Shown here piece by piece: positions 46,511 through 55,507 of a DNA stretch of 64,000 bases (position 1 is the stretch's first letter; every line of letters begins with the position of its first letter). The stretch is from Psychrobacillus psychrotolerans (lineage in GTDB: Bacteria > Bacillota > Bacilli > Bacillales_A > Planococcaceae): positions 62,001-126,000 of the forward strand of contig NZ_FOXU01000006.1 of assembly GCF_900115805.1 (NCBI RefSeq), in the 5' to 3' direction. The notes below the pieces were generated by a model that had not been told where the DNA came from, did not search any database, and saw nothing but the letters and a program-made list of their open reading frames with translations. A program made the translations under genes and the position numbers.

Positions 46511-48607
46511 ATGAGCACTATATATGAAGAGGAATTAAAGAGTTTGCAAGAAGTTTTATCTACACTGGATGACCGAATACACAAGCTAGAAAGTATTCCA
46601 GTTTATCATGGAGATAACTATACCGAACAAGTTCTTGAAAGTATGAGGGAGTTAAATCGGCAAAACTTACGAATTGGTGTACAGGAGCCATACTTTGGTC
46701 GGTTAGATTTTAGGGAGGATGGCCATTTAGAGCCAAATCCATTATACATTGGGAAAGTTGGTGTTTCGGATGAGGCAGCCAAGAAACCAATAGTTATTGA
46801 TTGGCGTGCACCAGTTGCGAGTATGTTTTATTCCTTCAATGGTGGGGAAGAACTGGCTTTTTATCAATCTCCTGATGGATTGGTAGAAGGAGAAGTCTAT
46901 TTAAAAAGAAACATAGCCATTCGTAAAAGAGAACTAGAGCGTGTGGTGGATACGTATATAAAAGGTAGTGAAGATGTATCCCTGACAGACGAATTTCTCT
47001 TATACCGATTAGGTGAAAACAAAGATAATAAATTAAAAGATATCGTTTCAACGATACAATCTGAGCAAAATGAAATTATCCGAGCTGAGAAAAATATACC
47101 GTTATTGATCCAAGGGGTTGCAGGGAGCGGAAAAACAACTGTCGCTTTACATCGCCTTGCTTTTTTAATCTATGAATATCGTGAACAGCTACAAGCAGAT
47201 AGAATGATCATTTTCGCACCAAACAGTTTGTTTTTAGACTATATTTCTGGTGTACTTCCTGAACTAGGAGTAGGTAATATTAAACAAACTACTTTTCCAG
47301 AGTGGGCGTTACGTCTCTTAGATAATGCGGTGAAATTAAAACAACCAGAAGAAAAGTTGAAAGAAGCTTTTTCAATTAATCGTGACAATAATAAAGTGAT
47401 GCTCGATAAATTGAAGGGGTCAATCAAGTTTAAGTCATTTATTGAAACAAGTCTCATTCAATTTGAAGAAAATCTAGTACCAACAACGAATCTCGAACTT
47501 TGGGATCAAGCTGAGATAACAGTAGAGGAAATTAAGAAGTGGTTATTGGTTGAATATAAGCATTATCCATTAACAAAGCGCAGGGAACGATTAGTTGCAC
47601 GAATCAAGCGTTGGATAGAGATAGAACTTAAAAAGGTCGAAGGAACCAATGAGAAAAAGCTACTGAAAAAAGAGGCTAATATAAGATTAAATGCATATAT
47701 GAAGTTTTGGCCGAAAATAAGCGCTTTATCGTTTTATACATCCTTGATGAAACGAAAAGAAATAGTAGAACTATTGCCAGAAGGGCTTGTACGAGAAACA
47801 GAAAAGAATTGCCAAAAGAAAGAAGTAAATGTAGAAGATTTAGCACCACTCCTCTATATTCATCACCAATTAATAGGAATAGAGGGCAAACAAAAATTTC
47901 ATCATGTTGTCATCGATGAAGCACAAGACTTTTCACCATTTCAAATTTATCTTTTAAAAGAGATTACACTGGGAAATTCTTTTACCATTTTGGGCGATTT
48001 GTCTCAGGCAATTTATAATTATCAAGGTATTGAGGACTGGAATGACTTTAAAGAATTGTTTCAAGAAACGGGTTATTATGAACTGACGAGAAGCTATCGT
48101 TCGACAAAGGAAATTATCGAATTTGCAAATGAGGTCATAAAGCATGCTGAAGTTCCAGTAGGTCTTGCAACACCAGTTTTTCGTAGTGGTGAGAAAGTGA
48201 AAGTGATTGCTACGGATGATCAAATTCACGAAATCGTGAAGGTATTACAAGATTTAGGAAAAGGAAATCTCAAGACGATTGCGATAATAGGTAGAACAGA
48301 CGCTGAATGCCGTTCGATACATGAAAAGTTACTAACTGCAGGGATTAATGCGAACGTCATTGAAGCAAATCAAAGTAAATACGCTGGTGGTATTTCAGTA
48401 GTTCCTGTGTATTTAGCTAAAGGATTGGAATTTGATGCAGTGCTACTTATCGATGTGGATGCAAGTCACTATAAAGATTCAAAGTATGATGCCAAATTAT
48501 TATATGTAGGCTGCACGAGGTCTCTCCACGATTTGCGTATTTTCTATTCTGGTGAAGCATCACCATTAATTCAAGGAATTCCAGAAGAATTTTATGAAAG
48601 TAAATAA
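46511..48607 (+). CDS. helD: HelD-like UvrD/Rep-family helicase (RNA polymerase-recycling type)
   Basis: The 698-residue superfamily 1 ATPase has an N-terminal coiled region (YEEELKSLQEVLSTLDDRIHKLES), Walker A VAGSGKTTVALHRLAFLIYE, Walker B VVIDEAQDFSPFQ, motif III GDLSQAIYNYQG, motif IV LTRSYRSTKEI, and C-terminal AKGLEFDAVLLID and LYVGCTRSLHDL. Bacillus HelD removes RNA polymerase stalled on DNA. It differs from UvrD/PcrA by the long N-terminus. ATG 46511 follows GGGGGGAG; the frame to 46358 has no ribosome site. It is monocistronic. Confidence 0.9.
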   Translation: MSTIYEEELKSLQEVLSTLDDRIHKLESIPVYHGDNYTEQVLESMRELNRQNLRIGVQEPYFGRLDFREDGHLEPNPLYIGKVGVSDEAAKKPIVIDWRAPVASMFYSFNGGEELAFYQSPDGLVEGEVYLKRNIAIRKRELERVVDTYIKGSEDVSLTDEFLLYRLGENKDNKLKDIVSTIQSEQNEIIRAEKNIPLLIQGVAGSGKTTVALHRLAFLIYEYREQLQADRMIIFAPNSLFLDYISGVLPELGVGNIKQTTFPEWALRLLDNAVKLKQPEEKLKEAFSINRDNNKVMLDKLKGSIKFKSFIETSLIQFEENLVPTTNLELWDQAEITVEEIKKWLLVEYKHYPLTKRRERLVARIKRWIEIELKKVEGTNEKKLLKKEANIRLNAYMKFWPKISALSFYTSLMKRKEIVELLPEGLVRETEKNCQKKEVNVEDLAPLLYIHHQLIGIEGKQKFHHVVIDEAQDFSPFQIYLLKEITLGNSFTILGDLSQAIYNYQGIEDWNDFKELFQETGYYELTRSYRSTKEIIEFANEVIKHAEVPVGLATPVFRSGEKVKVIATDDQIHEIVKVLQDLGKGNLKTIAIIGRTDAECRSIHEKLLTAGINANVIEANQSKYAGGISVVPVYLAKGLEFDAVLLIDVDASHYKDSKYDAKLLYVGCTRSLHDLRIFYSGEASPLIQGIPEEFYESK

Positions 48608-48660
48608 TAGATGTTGGAAGAGGATTACTCTATGAGATGTTAGAGGACCTCTTTTTTGCG

Positions 48661-48834
48661 TTATTTTAGCGTGAGTAGTTGGTCTTCTTGGAGAAACTGT
48701 AACTTTTTAAAACCATGTCCACCTGTTACAAATTTTTGATCTAAGAATGATTTAATCTGATCCATTGTCACGTCATCAATATTTTCTGTAAATACTTTTG
48801 CAGTATCAAACATACCTTTAATTATTTTCATCAT
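48661..48834 (-). CDS. Small unknown protein (57 aa)
   Basis: AAGGAGGAAGTTTGAA precedes ATG 48834 (a second ATG follows directly). The product starts MMKIIKGMFDTAKVFTENID and ends in LQEDQLLTLK. No membrane helix or motif is recognised. It converges on helD and shares the terminator region at 48610-48660. Confidence 0.55.
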   Translation of the reverse strand: MMKIIKGMFDTAKVFTENIDDVTMDQIKSFLDQKFVTGGHGFKKLQFLQEDQLLTLK

Positions 48835-48945
48835 TTCAAACTTCCTCCTTTTTAACACCTATGTAACCATTCGAGTAAGGAGCAATAATCCCTTTTTCTT
48901 TAACGTAAATTTTATCAATCTTTGTCTCACATTTTTATGGCAACG

Positions 48946-48985
48946 AAAAACCTTCTAATTCAAAGGATGAATTAGAAGGTTTTTC
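48946..48985. terminator. Bidirectional-looking hairpin
   Basis: AAAAACCTTCTAATTCA pairs with TGAATTAGAAGGTTTTT around AAGGA, followed by CTATC. It lies between two minus-strand genes. Confidence 0.7.
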
Positions 48986-49115
48986 TATCAAATCATAGTT
49001 ACTATTAAATAAGAACGGTATTTCCAACAAGAATAACTATTCAGACTGTTTAATAGTTTGCTTAAATAGTCGGAATAATAATCCTTAAATGCTGTTCATT
49101 TAAAGAAACACTATT

Positions 49116-49754
49116 TCATCTTACTTTTTGTTTTCTCATCCATTGGGTTGCGACCCACTTTTCACCTGTTATAACTGGCGCACCACCATGTAAAGTTAAA
49201 TCGTTTATATTTTGGTCATTATAAAAATACTCGAAGTAAACGGCCATCCCTTTTTTGGGTGTTACTGAAAAATTTAGTTTAGGGAAGTAAGTTTCTCCAC
49301 CTTCTTCTACATCATTTAAGTACATAACAAGTGTACTGATTCTATTATTGTTTGCTGCTTTACTAGTGGATGAAAAGAAATCATTATGAGCTCTATACTC
49401 TTGACCGGGTGTATATTGGAGTATTTGAAGGCCTTCTCCGTGTTCTATAGGTATGTTCATGATAGAGGAGACTCTTTTTTCAACTCTCGCAACAATTTCA
49501 TTTTCACTTTCTTCGAAAAACATACTACTACTTGTTCTCAGTTCATTTACTTCTCGTGACGCTCCAATTTTGGAACGGTTCAATTTGTCCTTAGACAACC
49601 TGATTAGTTCCTCGCACTCTTCATTACTTAACACATTACCCAATAGCACTATTAGTGGTTCCTCTAATCGAGTGACTATGTCAATCTCTCTATCTGTCAT
49701 TATTTTGTTGCCAACGTGATCGAATATAGTTTGCTCTTTGTTGTCCGTTATCAA
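49116..49754 (-). CDS. Prolyl 4-hydroxylase-like 2-oxoglutarate/Fe(II) oxygenase
   Basis: The 212-residue enzyme has the iron-binding H-x-D motif in YRAHNDFFSS and the distal His plus 2-oxoglutarate-binding Lys in LHGGAPVITGEKWVATQWMR. The strand phrase ISTLVMYLNDVEEGGETYFP is typical of P4H domains. It would hydroxylate a protein or peptide substrate, which is unknown. GAGGAG precedes TTG 49754, which is preferred over TTG 49760 by spacing. It is monocistronic. Confidence 0.88.
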   Translation of the reverse strand: MITDNKEQTIFDHVGNKIMTDREIDIVTRLEEPLIVLLGNVLSNEECEELIRLSKDKLNRSKIGASREVNELRTSSSMFFEESENEIVARVEKRVSSIMNIPIEHGEGLQILQYTPGQEYRAHNDFFSSTSKAANNNRISTLVMYLNDVEEGGETYFPKLNFSVTPKKGMAVYFEYFYNDQNINDLTLHGGAPVITGEKWVATQWMRKQKVR

Positions 49755-50190
49755 GTGCAAATCTCCTCTTAGACTATTAAATTTTCAAAGCTAGTAAGTT
49801 ATTATGTGAGAATATAATGCTAACGGTTAACTTTTCCTTTAAATATTTGAATTAAAAGGAATTAACTTATGCTCCTTTCTGGAATTAATTTCAATATATT
49901 TTATCATACTATTTTTATATATCGCAAATATGAGAATAATCTAACGAGTGATTTTTTAAATATTGAGGGAAACGTGAAAATCAGGCGAAGTGGATGGAAG
50001 AGAAGGCTTTAGTGAATAAATCTAATAGGTATGAATGATATAATTTAATAATAATATTCAGGTTTCTTATGATGCGTTTGGATACTGATTTACTGGGACA
50101 GTTGTAGTCCCTAGGCGATGTGTAGTAATTAGAAAACCAATGATGTGCTAAATAAATTAACAAAAGTAGAGTATATAAGGGGGGATACCC
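49755..50190. other. Gene-free stretch
   Basis: A 99-codon minus-strand frame (49981-50280) overlaps the well-signalled small gene at 50191 and lacks a ribosome site, so it is not accepted. No RNA or repeat was recognised. Confidence 0.5.
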
Positions 50191-50358
50191 ATGAAATGCG
50201 GTGCAAAGTGTTTTATAGTGGAGGCCGAAATAAATGGCAAAATGCAAACTATACCGGTGACAGCAAGAACTTCTATTCAAGCTAGAAAAACTGTATCTCT
50301 AGAGTATGGCAATGAATTAAAGATAATTGCAGTGAAGGCTGATACCGATTCACTGTAA
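50191..50358 (+). CDS. Small unknown protein (55 aa)
   Basis: AAGGGGGGATACCC precedes ATG 50191. The product starts MKCGAKCFIVEAEINGKMQT, is strand-rich with two Cys near the N-terminus, and ends in IAVKADTDSL. A hairpin with AAGCACC/GGTGCTT arms follows (50382-50425). No family is known to me. Confidence 0.62.
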   Translation: MKCGAKCFIVEAEINGKMQTIPVTARTSIQARKTVSLEYGNELKIIAVKADTDSL

Positions 50359-50381
50359 TTTACATAAAGAATTTTTCGAAT

Positions 50382-50427
50382 AAAAAGCACCTGTTTCCTG
50401 ATCTATTTGCAGGGAAATGGTGCTTAA
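50382..50427 (+). terminator. Terminator after the 55-aa gene
   Basis: AAAAAGCACCTGTTTCC pairs in part with GGAAATGGTGCTT (bulged), followed by AAATTG. A moderate terminator. Confidence 0.5.
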
Positions 50428-50546
50428 ATTGTATTAAAGTCTAACTAACGATTCTCTATCCTATTATCATATTCTAACAGTAATAGTGAACACCCATTAG
50501 GTCTGCCTTAACGTAAGATAAATTATATGTGAGGAGGAAATATAAA

Positions 50547-51023
50547 TTGGAGACTGGCAAATTAATCATTTGGGAACCACTGAAGGAAAATCCATTTGAT
50601 CGTTTTAAAGTACAAATGAACTTAGTCTCTTTGCAATATGACGGGGAAGACTTTGTGTTAATCTTTACAGCGTTCAATAGTGAAGAGAAATTCAAATTCA
50701 TCTACAAGCAATATGATTTTAGTTTTTATGCCATTCGTCATTTCCGTATTCTTAAGGAATGGACTCGAGGTGATATTGAATTCCTTATTGGTAAATTACG
50801 AGAAGAAAGGGATTCCGCGGGATTGCAAAAGTTCCCATACGATCCCACCTTTTACAAAATAGAAAATTCGAGTTTCAAATCTTGGTATAAGAATATTGAC
50901 CTTTCTTTACCAACATCGGAAGATTCCCAGCTGGAACATCACTTGTACATAGCCTCCGATTATTTTATTGATGTACTAAGTGAAAATCAACCTATAATAT
51001 GCATTGACCATACGAATCGTTGA
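50547..51023 (+). CDS. Unknown protein (158 aa)
   Basis: GAGGAGG precedes TTG 50547, preferred over GTG 50529, which overlaps the ribosome site. The product reads ETGKLIIWEPLKENPFDRFK with later FNSEEKFKFIYKQYDFSFYAIRHFRI. It is an alpha/beta protein with no signal peptide and no motif I recognise. It precedes a DUF3219-like gene by 63 bp. Confidence 0.65.
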   Translation: METGKLIIWEPLKENPFDRFKVQMNLVSLQYDGEDFVLIFTAFNSEEKFKFIYKQYDFSFYAIRHFRILKEWTRGDIEFLIGKLREERDSAGLQKFPYDPTFYKIENSSFKSWYKNIDLSLPTSEDSQLEHHLYIASDYFIDVLSENQPIICIDHTNR

Positions 51024-51086
51024 CCATTAAAAATCCTTTCGAAGATGGTACACTAAATCCAATACTTACATTCGGAGGTAACGGAC

Positions 51087-51395
51087 ATGAGCGAAAGATC
51101 AGAAGATAGAATGGTAAAGGAAATAATTTTAGATAATAGGTTAATAAAAGTAAATCATTATGAACAAGAAAAAATAAATGGTTTACACCAAATTTCAATA
51201 GTGTTTGACGTAACAAGTGAAGATTATCATGATATTGCGACTTTACTGTATAAGGGTACTTTTGAAGTTACTGTTCCAGACGCAGTATTATTTTTCCGGG
51301 CAACTATTATTAATTACTCAACTTCCATTACTAACTTATATGAGCAAGGGCAAGTGGGAGAATATAAATTGACTTTGCTGGAGACGGAGATATAA
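51087..51395 (+). CDS. DUF3219-like (YkvR-type) protein (102 aa)
   Basis: The small strand-rich protein reads EIILDNRLIKVNHYEQEKIN and DYHDIATLLYKGTFEVTVPD, which I recall as the pattern of the DUF3219 family. The family has no known activity. CGGAGGTAACGGAC precedes ATG. It lies 15 bp before the oxidoreductase gene, so both may be cotranscribed. Confidence 0.65.
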   Translation: MSERSEDRMVKEIILDNRLIKVNHYEQEKINGLHQISIVFDVTSEDYHDIATLLYKGTFEVTVPDAVLFFRATIINYSTSITNLYEQGQVGEYKLTLLETEI

Positions 51396-51410
51396 GAAGG
51401 GGGCTTAAAG

Positions 51411-52415
51411 ATGAAGTTAAGTATTTTGGATCAATCGCCGATTTCTTCCAATCAAACAGCTCAAGAGGCTTTAAAGGATTCGTTGAAGTTAGCACAAGTT
51501 GGAGAGGCGTTAGGGTATTCTCGCTATTGGGTTACGGAACATCATGATTTACCTGGCTTAGCAAGTTCGGTTCCAGAAGTGATTTTAAGTTATATTGGAG
51601 CAAATACTAGTACAATTCGAATCGGCTCGGGAGCTGTGTTATTGCCTCATTATAAACCGTTCAAAGTGGCAGAAATTTATAATACACTTGCTACATTATT
51701 TCCTAATCGTATCGATGTAGGTATAGGGCGTGCACCGGGAGGATCAGCTGAAGCAACCAATGCTTTATCGGATAATTATTTGCAAAATGTTTATAAGATG
51801 CCTAGTTTAGTGAAGGATTTACTGCATTTCCTAGATGATGATTTTCCTGCTGACCACGAGTACTCGAAAATTTCTGCGTCTCCCATTCCGTTAGTAGCAC
51901 CAGTTCCATGGCTTCTAGGGACTAGTAAAAAAAGTGCTTTGCTCGCTGCAGAAAATGGGATGGCCTATACATTTGGGCAATTTATGAGTGACAATGATGG
52001 ACCGTCCATTATTCAGGAATATCTAGAAGCTTTTACTCCTCGGAAACAAGGACAAACAGCGCAAGTGATGATAACTGTTTCTGTTATTTGTGCAGAAACA
52101 ACGGAAAAAGCGAATGAGTTATTGTTAAGTTCGCTTATATGGGAATTGCAGAAAGCTAAAGGGGAAGGACACAAAGGAATTCCATCTATTGAAGAGGCAC
52201 AGCAATATAAATGGGATAACCGAGAAAAAGTTACGCTTGATAATATGAAAAAGAATATAATCATCGGTAATCCACAGGAAGTAAAAGAGAAATTAATCGA
52301 CTTGCAAGCTTCCTATAAAGCAGATGAAATTATGCTAAGTACCATTATATATTCTGCTGAAGCGAGAAGAAACTCCTATAGACTAATAGGAAATGAATTA
52401 CTTATTAATGATTAA
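51411..52415 (+). CDS. LLM class flavin-dependent oxidoreductase
   Basis: The 334-residue luciferase-like monooxygenase is of the MsnO8/YceB-like type. It shows LSILDQSPISSNQTAQEALKDSLKLA at the N-terminus, YWVTEHHDLPGLASS, IRIGSGAVLLPHYKPFKVAE, FPNRIDVGIGRAPGG, and VPWLLGTSKKSALLAAENGM. It is likely a TIM-barrel enzyme using reduced FMN. The substrate is unknown. GAAGGGGG precedes ATG and a strong terminator follows. Confidence 0.92.
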   Translation: MKLSILDQSPISSNQTAQEALKDSLKLAQVGEALGYSRYWVTEHHDLPGLASSVPEVILSYIGANTSTIRIGSGAVLLPHYKPFKVAEIYNTLATLFPNRIDVGIGRAPGGSAEATNALSDNYLQNVYKMPSLVKDLLHFLDDDFPADHEYSKISASPIPLVAPVPWLLGTSKKSALLAAENGMAYTFGQFMSDNDGPSIIQEYLEAFTPRKQGQTAQVMITVSVICAETTEKANELLLSSLIWELQKAKGEGHKGIPSIEEAQQYKWDNREKVTLDNMKKNIIIGNPQEVKEKLIDLQASYKADEIMLSTIIYSAEARRNSYRLIGNELLIND

Positions 52416-52479
52416 ACATGGGACAGCCCACACCCTAGGTCAAGTTAAACACATGAAGAGGAATTACTAAATAATGATG

Positions 52480-52519
52480 AAAATGCCCGTGAAGTATATA
52501 AACTTCACGGGCATTTTTT
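52480..52519 (+). terminator. Strong terminator after the LLM gene
   Basis: AAAATGCCCGTGAAGT (52480-52495) pairs perfectly with ACTTCACGGGCATTTT, followed by TTC. Confidence 0.88.
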
Positions 52520-52538
52520 CGTTAGTTGAGTTAGTGTA

Positions 52539-52601
52539 TTGCTGTAAATTAAATAATAGTGTATGATACCCAGTATAAGATAGTGTACGACACATAGTAT
52601 A
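52539..52601 (+). promoter_or_regulatory. padR promoter with two operator-like repeats
   Basis: TTGCTG (52539-52544) and TATGAT (52562-52567) with a 17-nt spacer form the promoter. Two similar 22-bp copies start at 52556 and 52580 (ATAGTGTATGATACCC... and ATAGTGTACGACACAT...), each ending AGTATA. The first covers the -10. PadR-type regulators commonly bind such GTAT-rich dyads before their own genes. Confidence 0.6.
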
Positions 52602-52618
52602 CAGTAGTGAGGTGAAAC

Positions 52619-52966
52619 ATGGAAAAATTGTTAAGTTCATTAATAACTGAGTTACGTAGAGGAACATTGACACTTGCTGTATTGAGCCAGCTAAGAACAC
52701 CTCAATATGGATACTCTTTGGTGCAATTACTAGAAAAGTCGAGTGTTTCTATTGAGCAAAGCACTTTATATCCTTTGCTACGGCGCTTAGAAAAACAGGA
52801 ATTAGTCGAGAGCAGCTGGGATACAACGGAAAGTAGACCGAGAAAGTATTATGTATTAAGCGAATATGGAATTGAAATTTTGGAGCAGTTAAAAGCCGAA
52901 TGGGAAAAATCTACGAAGGAACTTCAAAACTTATTAAAAGGAGATGTTGAAAATGAACCTGATTGA
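52619..52966 (+). CDS. PadR family transcriptional regulator
   Basis: The 115-residue winged-helix protein has LRRGTLTLAVLSQLRTPQYGYSLVQLL, STLYPLLRRLEKQELVESSW, and RPRKYYVLSEYGIEIL, the classical PadR core, with a short C-terminal helix for dimerisation. GAGGTGAAAC precedes ATG. It overlaps the HAAS gene by 14 bp, the usual pairing in which PadR controls its membrane partner. Two repeats at its promoter suggest autoregulation. Confidence 0.92.
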   Translation: MEKLLSSLITELRRGTLTLAVLSQLRTPQYGYSLVQLLEKSSVSIEQSTLYPLLRRLEKQELVESSWDTTESRPRKYYVLSEYGIEILEQLKAEWEKSTKELQNLLKGDVENEPD

Positions 52967-53960
52967 TATATATATACAGGAAGTGACACGCAGGCTTCCT
53001 GAAAAAAGTCGTGATGATATTGCACTTGAATTAAGGTCAACTATTGAAGATATGCTCCCAGAAAATTACGCAGAGAAAGAAGTAAAAGAGGTTCTAGGAA
53101 ATCTAGGAAACCCAGCATCACTTGCTAGTGAATACTCAGATAGACCGATGTATTTAATAGGGCCCAGATACTTTGATACGTACATGACTCTTTTGAAAAT
53201 CGTGATACCAATCGTGGCGATACTCGCATTTTTAGTCATTGTTGTGGAAAATGTCATTTCTTATAGTGGGGAAGAAGACATTGTTAACGGAATTATTAAC
53301 GTAATCATTTTGATCCTAGGTCATGGTATTTGGGGTATGTTCAGTGCAGCAATGGAGACATTCTTTTGGATTACGCTCGTTTTTGCCATTTTGGAACGCA
53401 AGGATACTTCAAAAAGCAAATCACCACTCACACAGGGTTGGACAGAATGGACACCTGATGATTTAAAAAGCATATCGCTTATTTCGAAAGAGAAGAAAAT
53501 TTCCACTGGAGATATATTTGGTCACCTGTTGTGGATTGCTATTTTTATTTCAGTTTACTTTAATGCTGGTCACTTACTAGGTGTTTATGAAAAAGTACAA
53601 GGCAAAATAGAGTTAATCACCCCTACATTTAATCAGGAAGTATTACATTCGTATTGGCTAATTGTAATAGTTGCGTTAATAATAGAAATTGCTTTTGTAT
53701 TTTATAAACTCATCCTTCGTCAATGGACATCTAAATTGGCAATTATGAATACGGTAAGAAATATAGTTTCTACCATAGTATTTATCATCGTTATTAGTAA
53801 TGATCAACTTATAAATGAAGAATTCTATATGTATTTAGAGGATTTGTGGCAGTTATCATTTGAGCTTAAAAACTTATTTATCATCATTTTAATTGTATTT
53901 TGGTCATTTTTAAGCATTCTAGATATCGTACAAGGATTTAGAAAAGCAAATACGAAATAA
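52953..53960 (+). CDS. HAAS/DUF1700-domain membrane protein
   Basis: The 335-residue protein starts with the HAAS helical domain (YIQEVTRRLPEKSRDDIALELRSTIEDMLPE and VLGNLGNPASLASEYSD). Four to six membrane helices follow (about 72-100, 115-140, 190-215, 240-260, 275-300). Such genes are usually adjacent to padR. They are thought to act in membrane signalling, but the signal is unknown. ATG 52953 follows AAAAGGAGATG. It starts inside padR, so the two are coupled. Confidence 0.86.
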   Translation: MNLIDIYIQEVTRRLPEKSRDDIALELRSTIEDMLPENYAEKEVKEVLGNLGNPASLASEYSDRPMYLIGPRYFDTYMTLLKIVIPIVAILAFLVIVVENVISYSGEEDIVNGIINVIILILGHGIWGMFSAAMETFFWITLVFAILERKDTSKSKSPLTQGWTEWTPDDLKSISLISKEKKISTGDIFGHLLWIAIFISVYFNAGHLLGVYEKVQGKIELITPTFNQEVLHSYWLIVIVALIIEIAFVFYKLILRQWTSKLAIMNTVRNIVSTIVFIIVISNDQLINEEFYMYLEDLWQLSFELKNLFIIILIVFWSFLSILDIVQGFRKANTK

Positions 53961-54442
53961 CAGGAATGTGGTTATTTGTAGTAACGCTCACATAAGTAGG
54001 AACATTCACGTAGGGACACTAGCTACAGGTATCCATCTATAAGGATGCTTTTTTTCTTTGTCCTACATGGATTACTGCTTACTTTTTTGTGAAGAACAAG
54101 GAAAATTAAAAAAAGGTGTGCGTTATTACAGTTAAAAATAGCATCTAAGACCCCGCGTTTCAAACCTTCAATTATTATATTTGGAGGTTTTTTTGCTGGA
54201 ACGTTATTTAAGGGGAAATACATTTCATAAAGATAATATTGGTAAAGGTTAAAAAGCAACTGTAGATATTTATTATTAAAAATTATCTAAAAATATATAT
54301 TGACAGGAGGTTAAAATAACATTAAATTTAAATGAGAATGATAATCAGTCTTATTTCATTGCATATAATTATATTTACGTATTAATAGAAATTATACTTT
54401 TTAATAAGAGTTGAAAATTTTATAGAAGAGGAAGGGTTACAT
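53961..54442. other. Intergenic region before the iron operon
   Basis: Near 54026-54056, a TATCC..GGATG hairpin with a long T-run ends the PadR unit. The right half holds the iron-operon promoter and Fur box. There is no gene. Confidence 0.6.
54300..54351 (+). promoter_or_regulatory. Promoter and Fur box of the siderophore operon
   Basis: TTGACA (54300-54305) is followed by a 17-nt spacer and TAAATT (54323-54328). TGAGAATGATAATCAGTCT (54333-54351) just downstream resembles the Fur consensus TGATAATNATTATCA. Iron-dependent repression is therefore likely. Confidence 0.75.
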
Positions 54443-55507
54443 ATGCAAAACAAAAAATCTTTATTACTAATGCTTGCAATGGCTTTTTTTGCAGTTTTAG
54501 TATTAGTAGGATGTTCAGATGATTCAACAACTGAAGAAGTAGATAAAAAGGATACAGATACTTCAACTGAAACAGCAGCAGAAACAGAAACACAATATCC
54601 AGTTACGATTAAACATGCTTTAGGAGAGGCAGTACTTGAAAGCAAACCTGAGCGTATTGTAACTATACAATGGGCAAACCATGATATCGCTTTAGCGCTT
54701 GGTGTTGTGCCAGTTGGTTTTTCAGCAGCAAACTTTGGCGTTCAAGATGATAGTGGTTTACTACCATGGACAAAAGAAAAATTAGATGAACTTGGAGCAA
54801 CAGATCCAAACGTATTTCAAGATACAGATGGGTTAGATTTTGAAGCGATTTCAGATGCAAATCCAGACGTTATCCTTGCTGCATACTCAGGTATTACAGA
54901 AGAAGAATATGAAACATTAACACAAATTGCACCAGTTGTAGCATATCCAACATCAGCATGGACTACTACATGGCGCGAGCAGGTTGAATTGAATGCGGCA
55001 GGTATGGGGATGAAAGAAGAAGGCGAACAACTGATTAAAGATACGGAAAATTTAATCGCTGAAAAATTAAGCGCTTATCCACAAATCGAAGGTAAAAAAG
55101 TTGTTTGGGTAAATTTCTCTGCGCAGGATTTATCGCAATTACACATTTATACACCAGTGGATTCACGTGTAGCATTTTTAGAAGAATTAGGGCTAACGGC
55201 TCCTGAAAGTATTTCATCATTAATCACAGATCCAAAAAGTTATTCATTAAACTTAAGTACGGAAAATGTAGAAGCGTTGTTTGATGCAGATATTATCGTA
55301 GGATATGGTGATGAGGAATTATACAATACTATCAAAGCAGATCCTTTACTTGGTAAAATTCCGGCTGTTGAAAGAGGTTCTGTAGCATTTATCACAAGTG
55401 ATACACCATTAGTAGCGGCAGGAACTCCAAACCCACTTTCAATTGCGTATACGATTGACGAGTATTTAGAACTAATCGGAGGAGCTATAGACAAGATCAA
55501 TGAATAG
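54443..55507 (+). CDS. Iron-siderophore ABC transporter substrate-binding lipoprotein
   Basis: The 354-residue lipoprotein has a signal peptide and lipobox (LVLVGCSDD, Cys about 24) and an acidic linker. A class III binding fold follows (YPVTIKHALGEAVLESKPERIVTIQW, ANPDVILAAYSGITEEEYETLTQIAPVVAYP). It captures ferric siderophores outside the membrane. It overlaps the first permease gene by 8 bp. The siderophore is unknown; the TEEEYETL and YPTSAWTTTWREQ pattern is typical of hydroxamate/citrate-type binding proteins, but this is weak evidence. Confidence 0.93.
   Translation: MQNKKSLLLMLAMAFFAVLVLVGCSDDSTTEEVDKKDTDTSTETAAETETQYPVTIKHALGEAVLESKPERIVTIQWANHDIALALGVVPVGFSAANFGVQDDSGLLPWTKEKLDELGATDPNVFQDTDGLDFEAISDANPDVILAAYSGITEEEYETLTQIAPVVAYPTSAWTTTWREQVELNAAGMGMKEEGEQLIKDTENLIAEKLSAYPQIEGKKVVWVNFSAQDLSQLHIYTPVDSRVAFLEELGLTAPESISSLITDPKSYSLNLSTENVEALFDADIIVGYGDEELYNTIKADPLLGKIPAVERGSVAFITSDTPLVAAGTPNPLSIAYTIDEYLELIGGAIDKINE

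Noticed and set aside
49981-50280. 99-codon minus-strand ORF
   Set aside because: It has no ribosome site and overlaps the small plus-strand gene at 50191 with a much better start.
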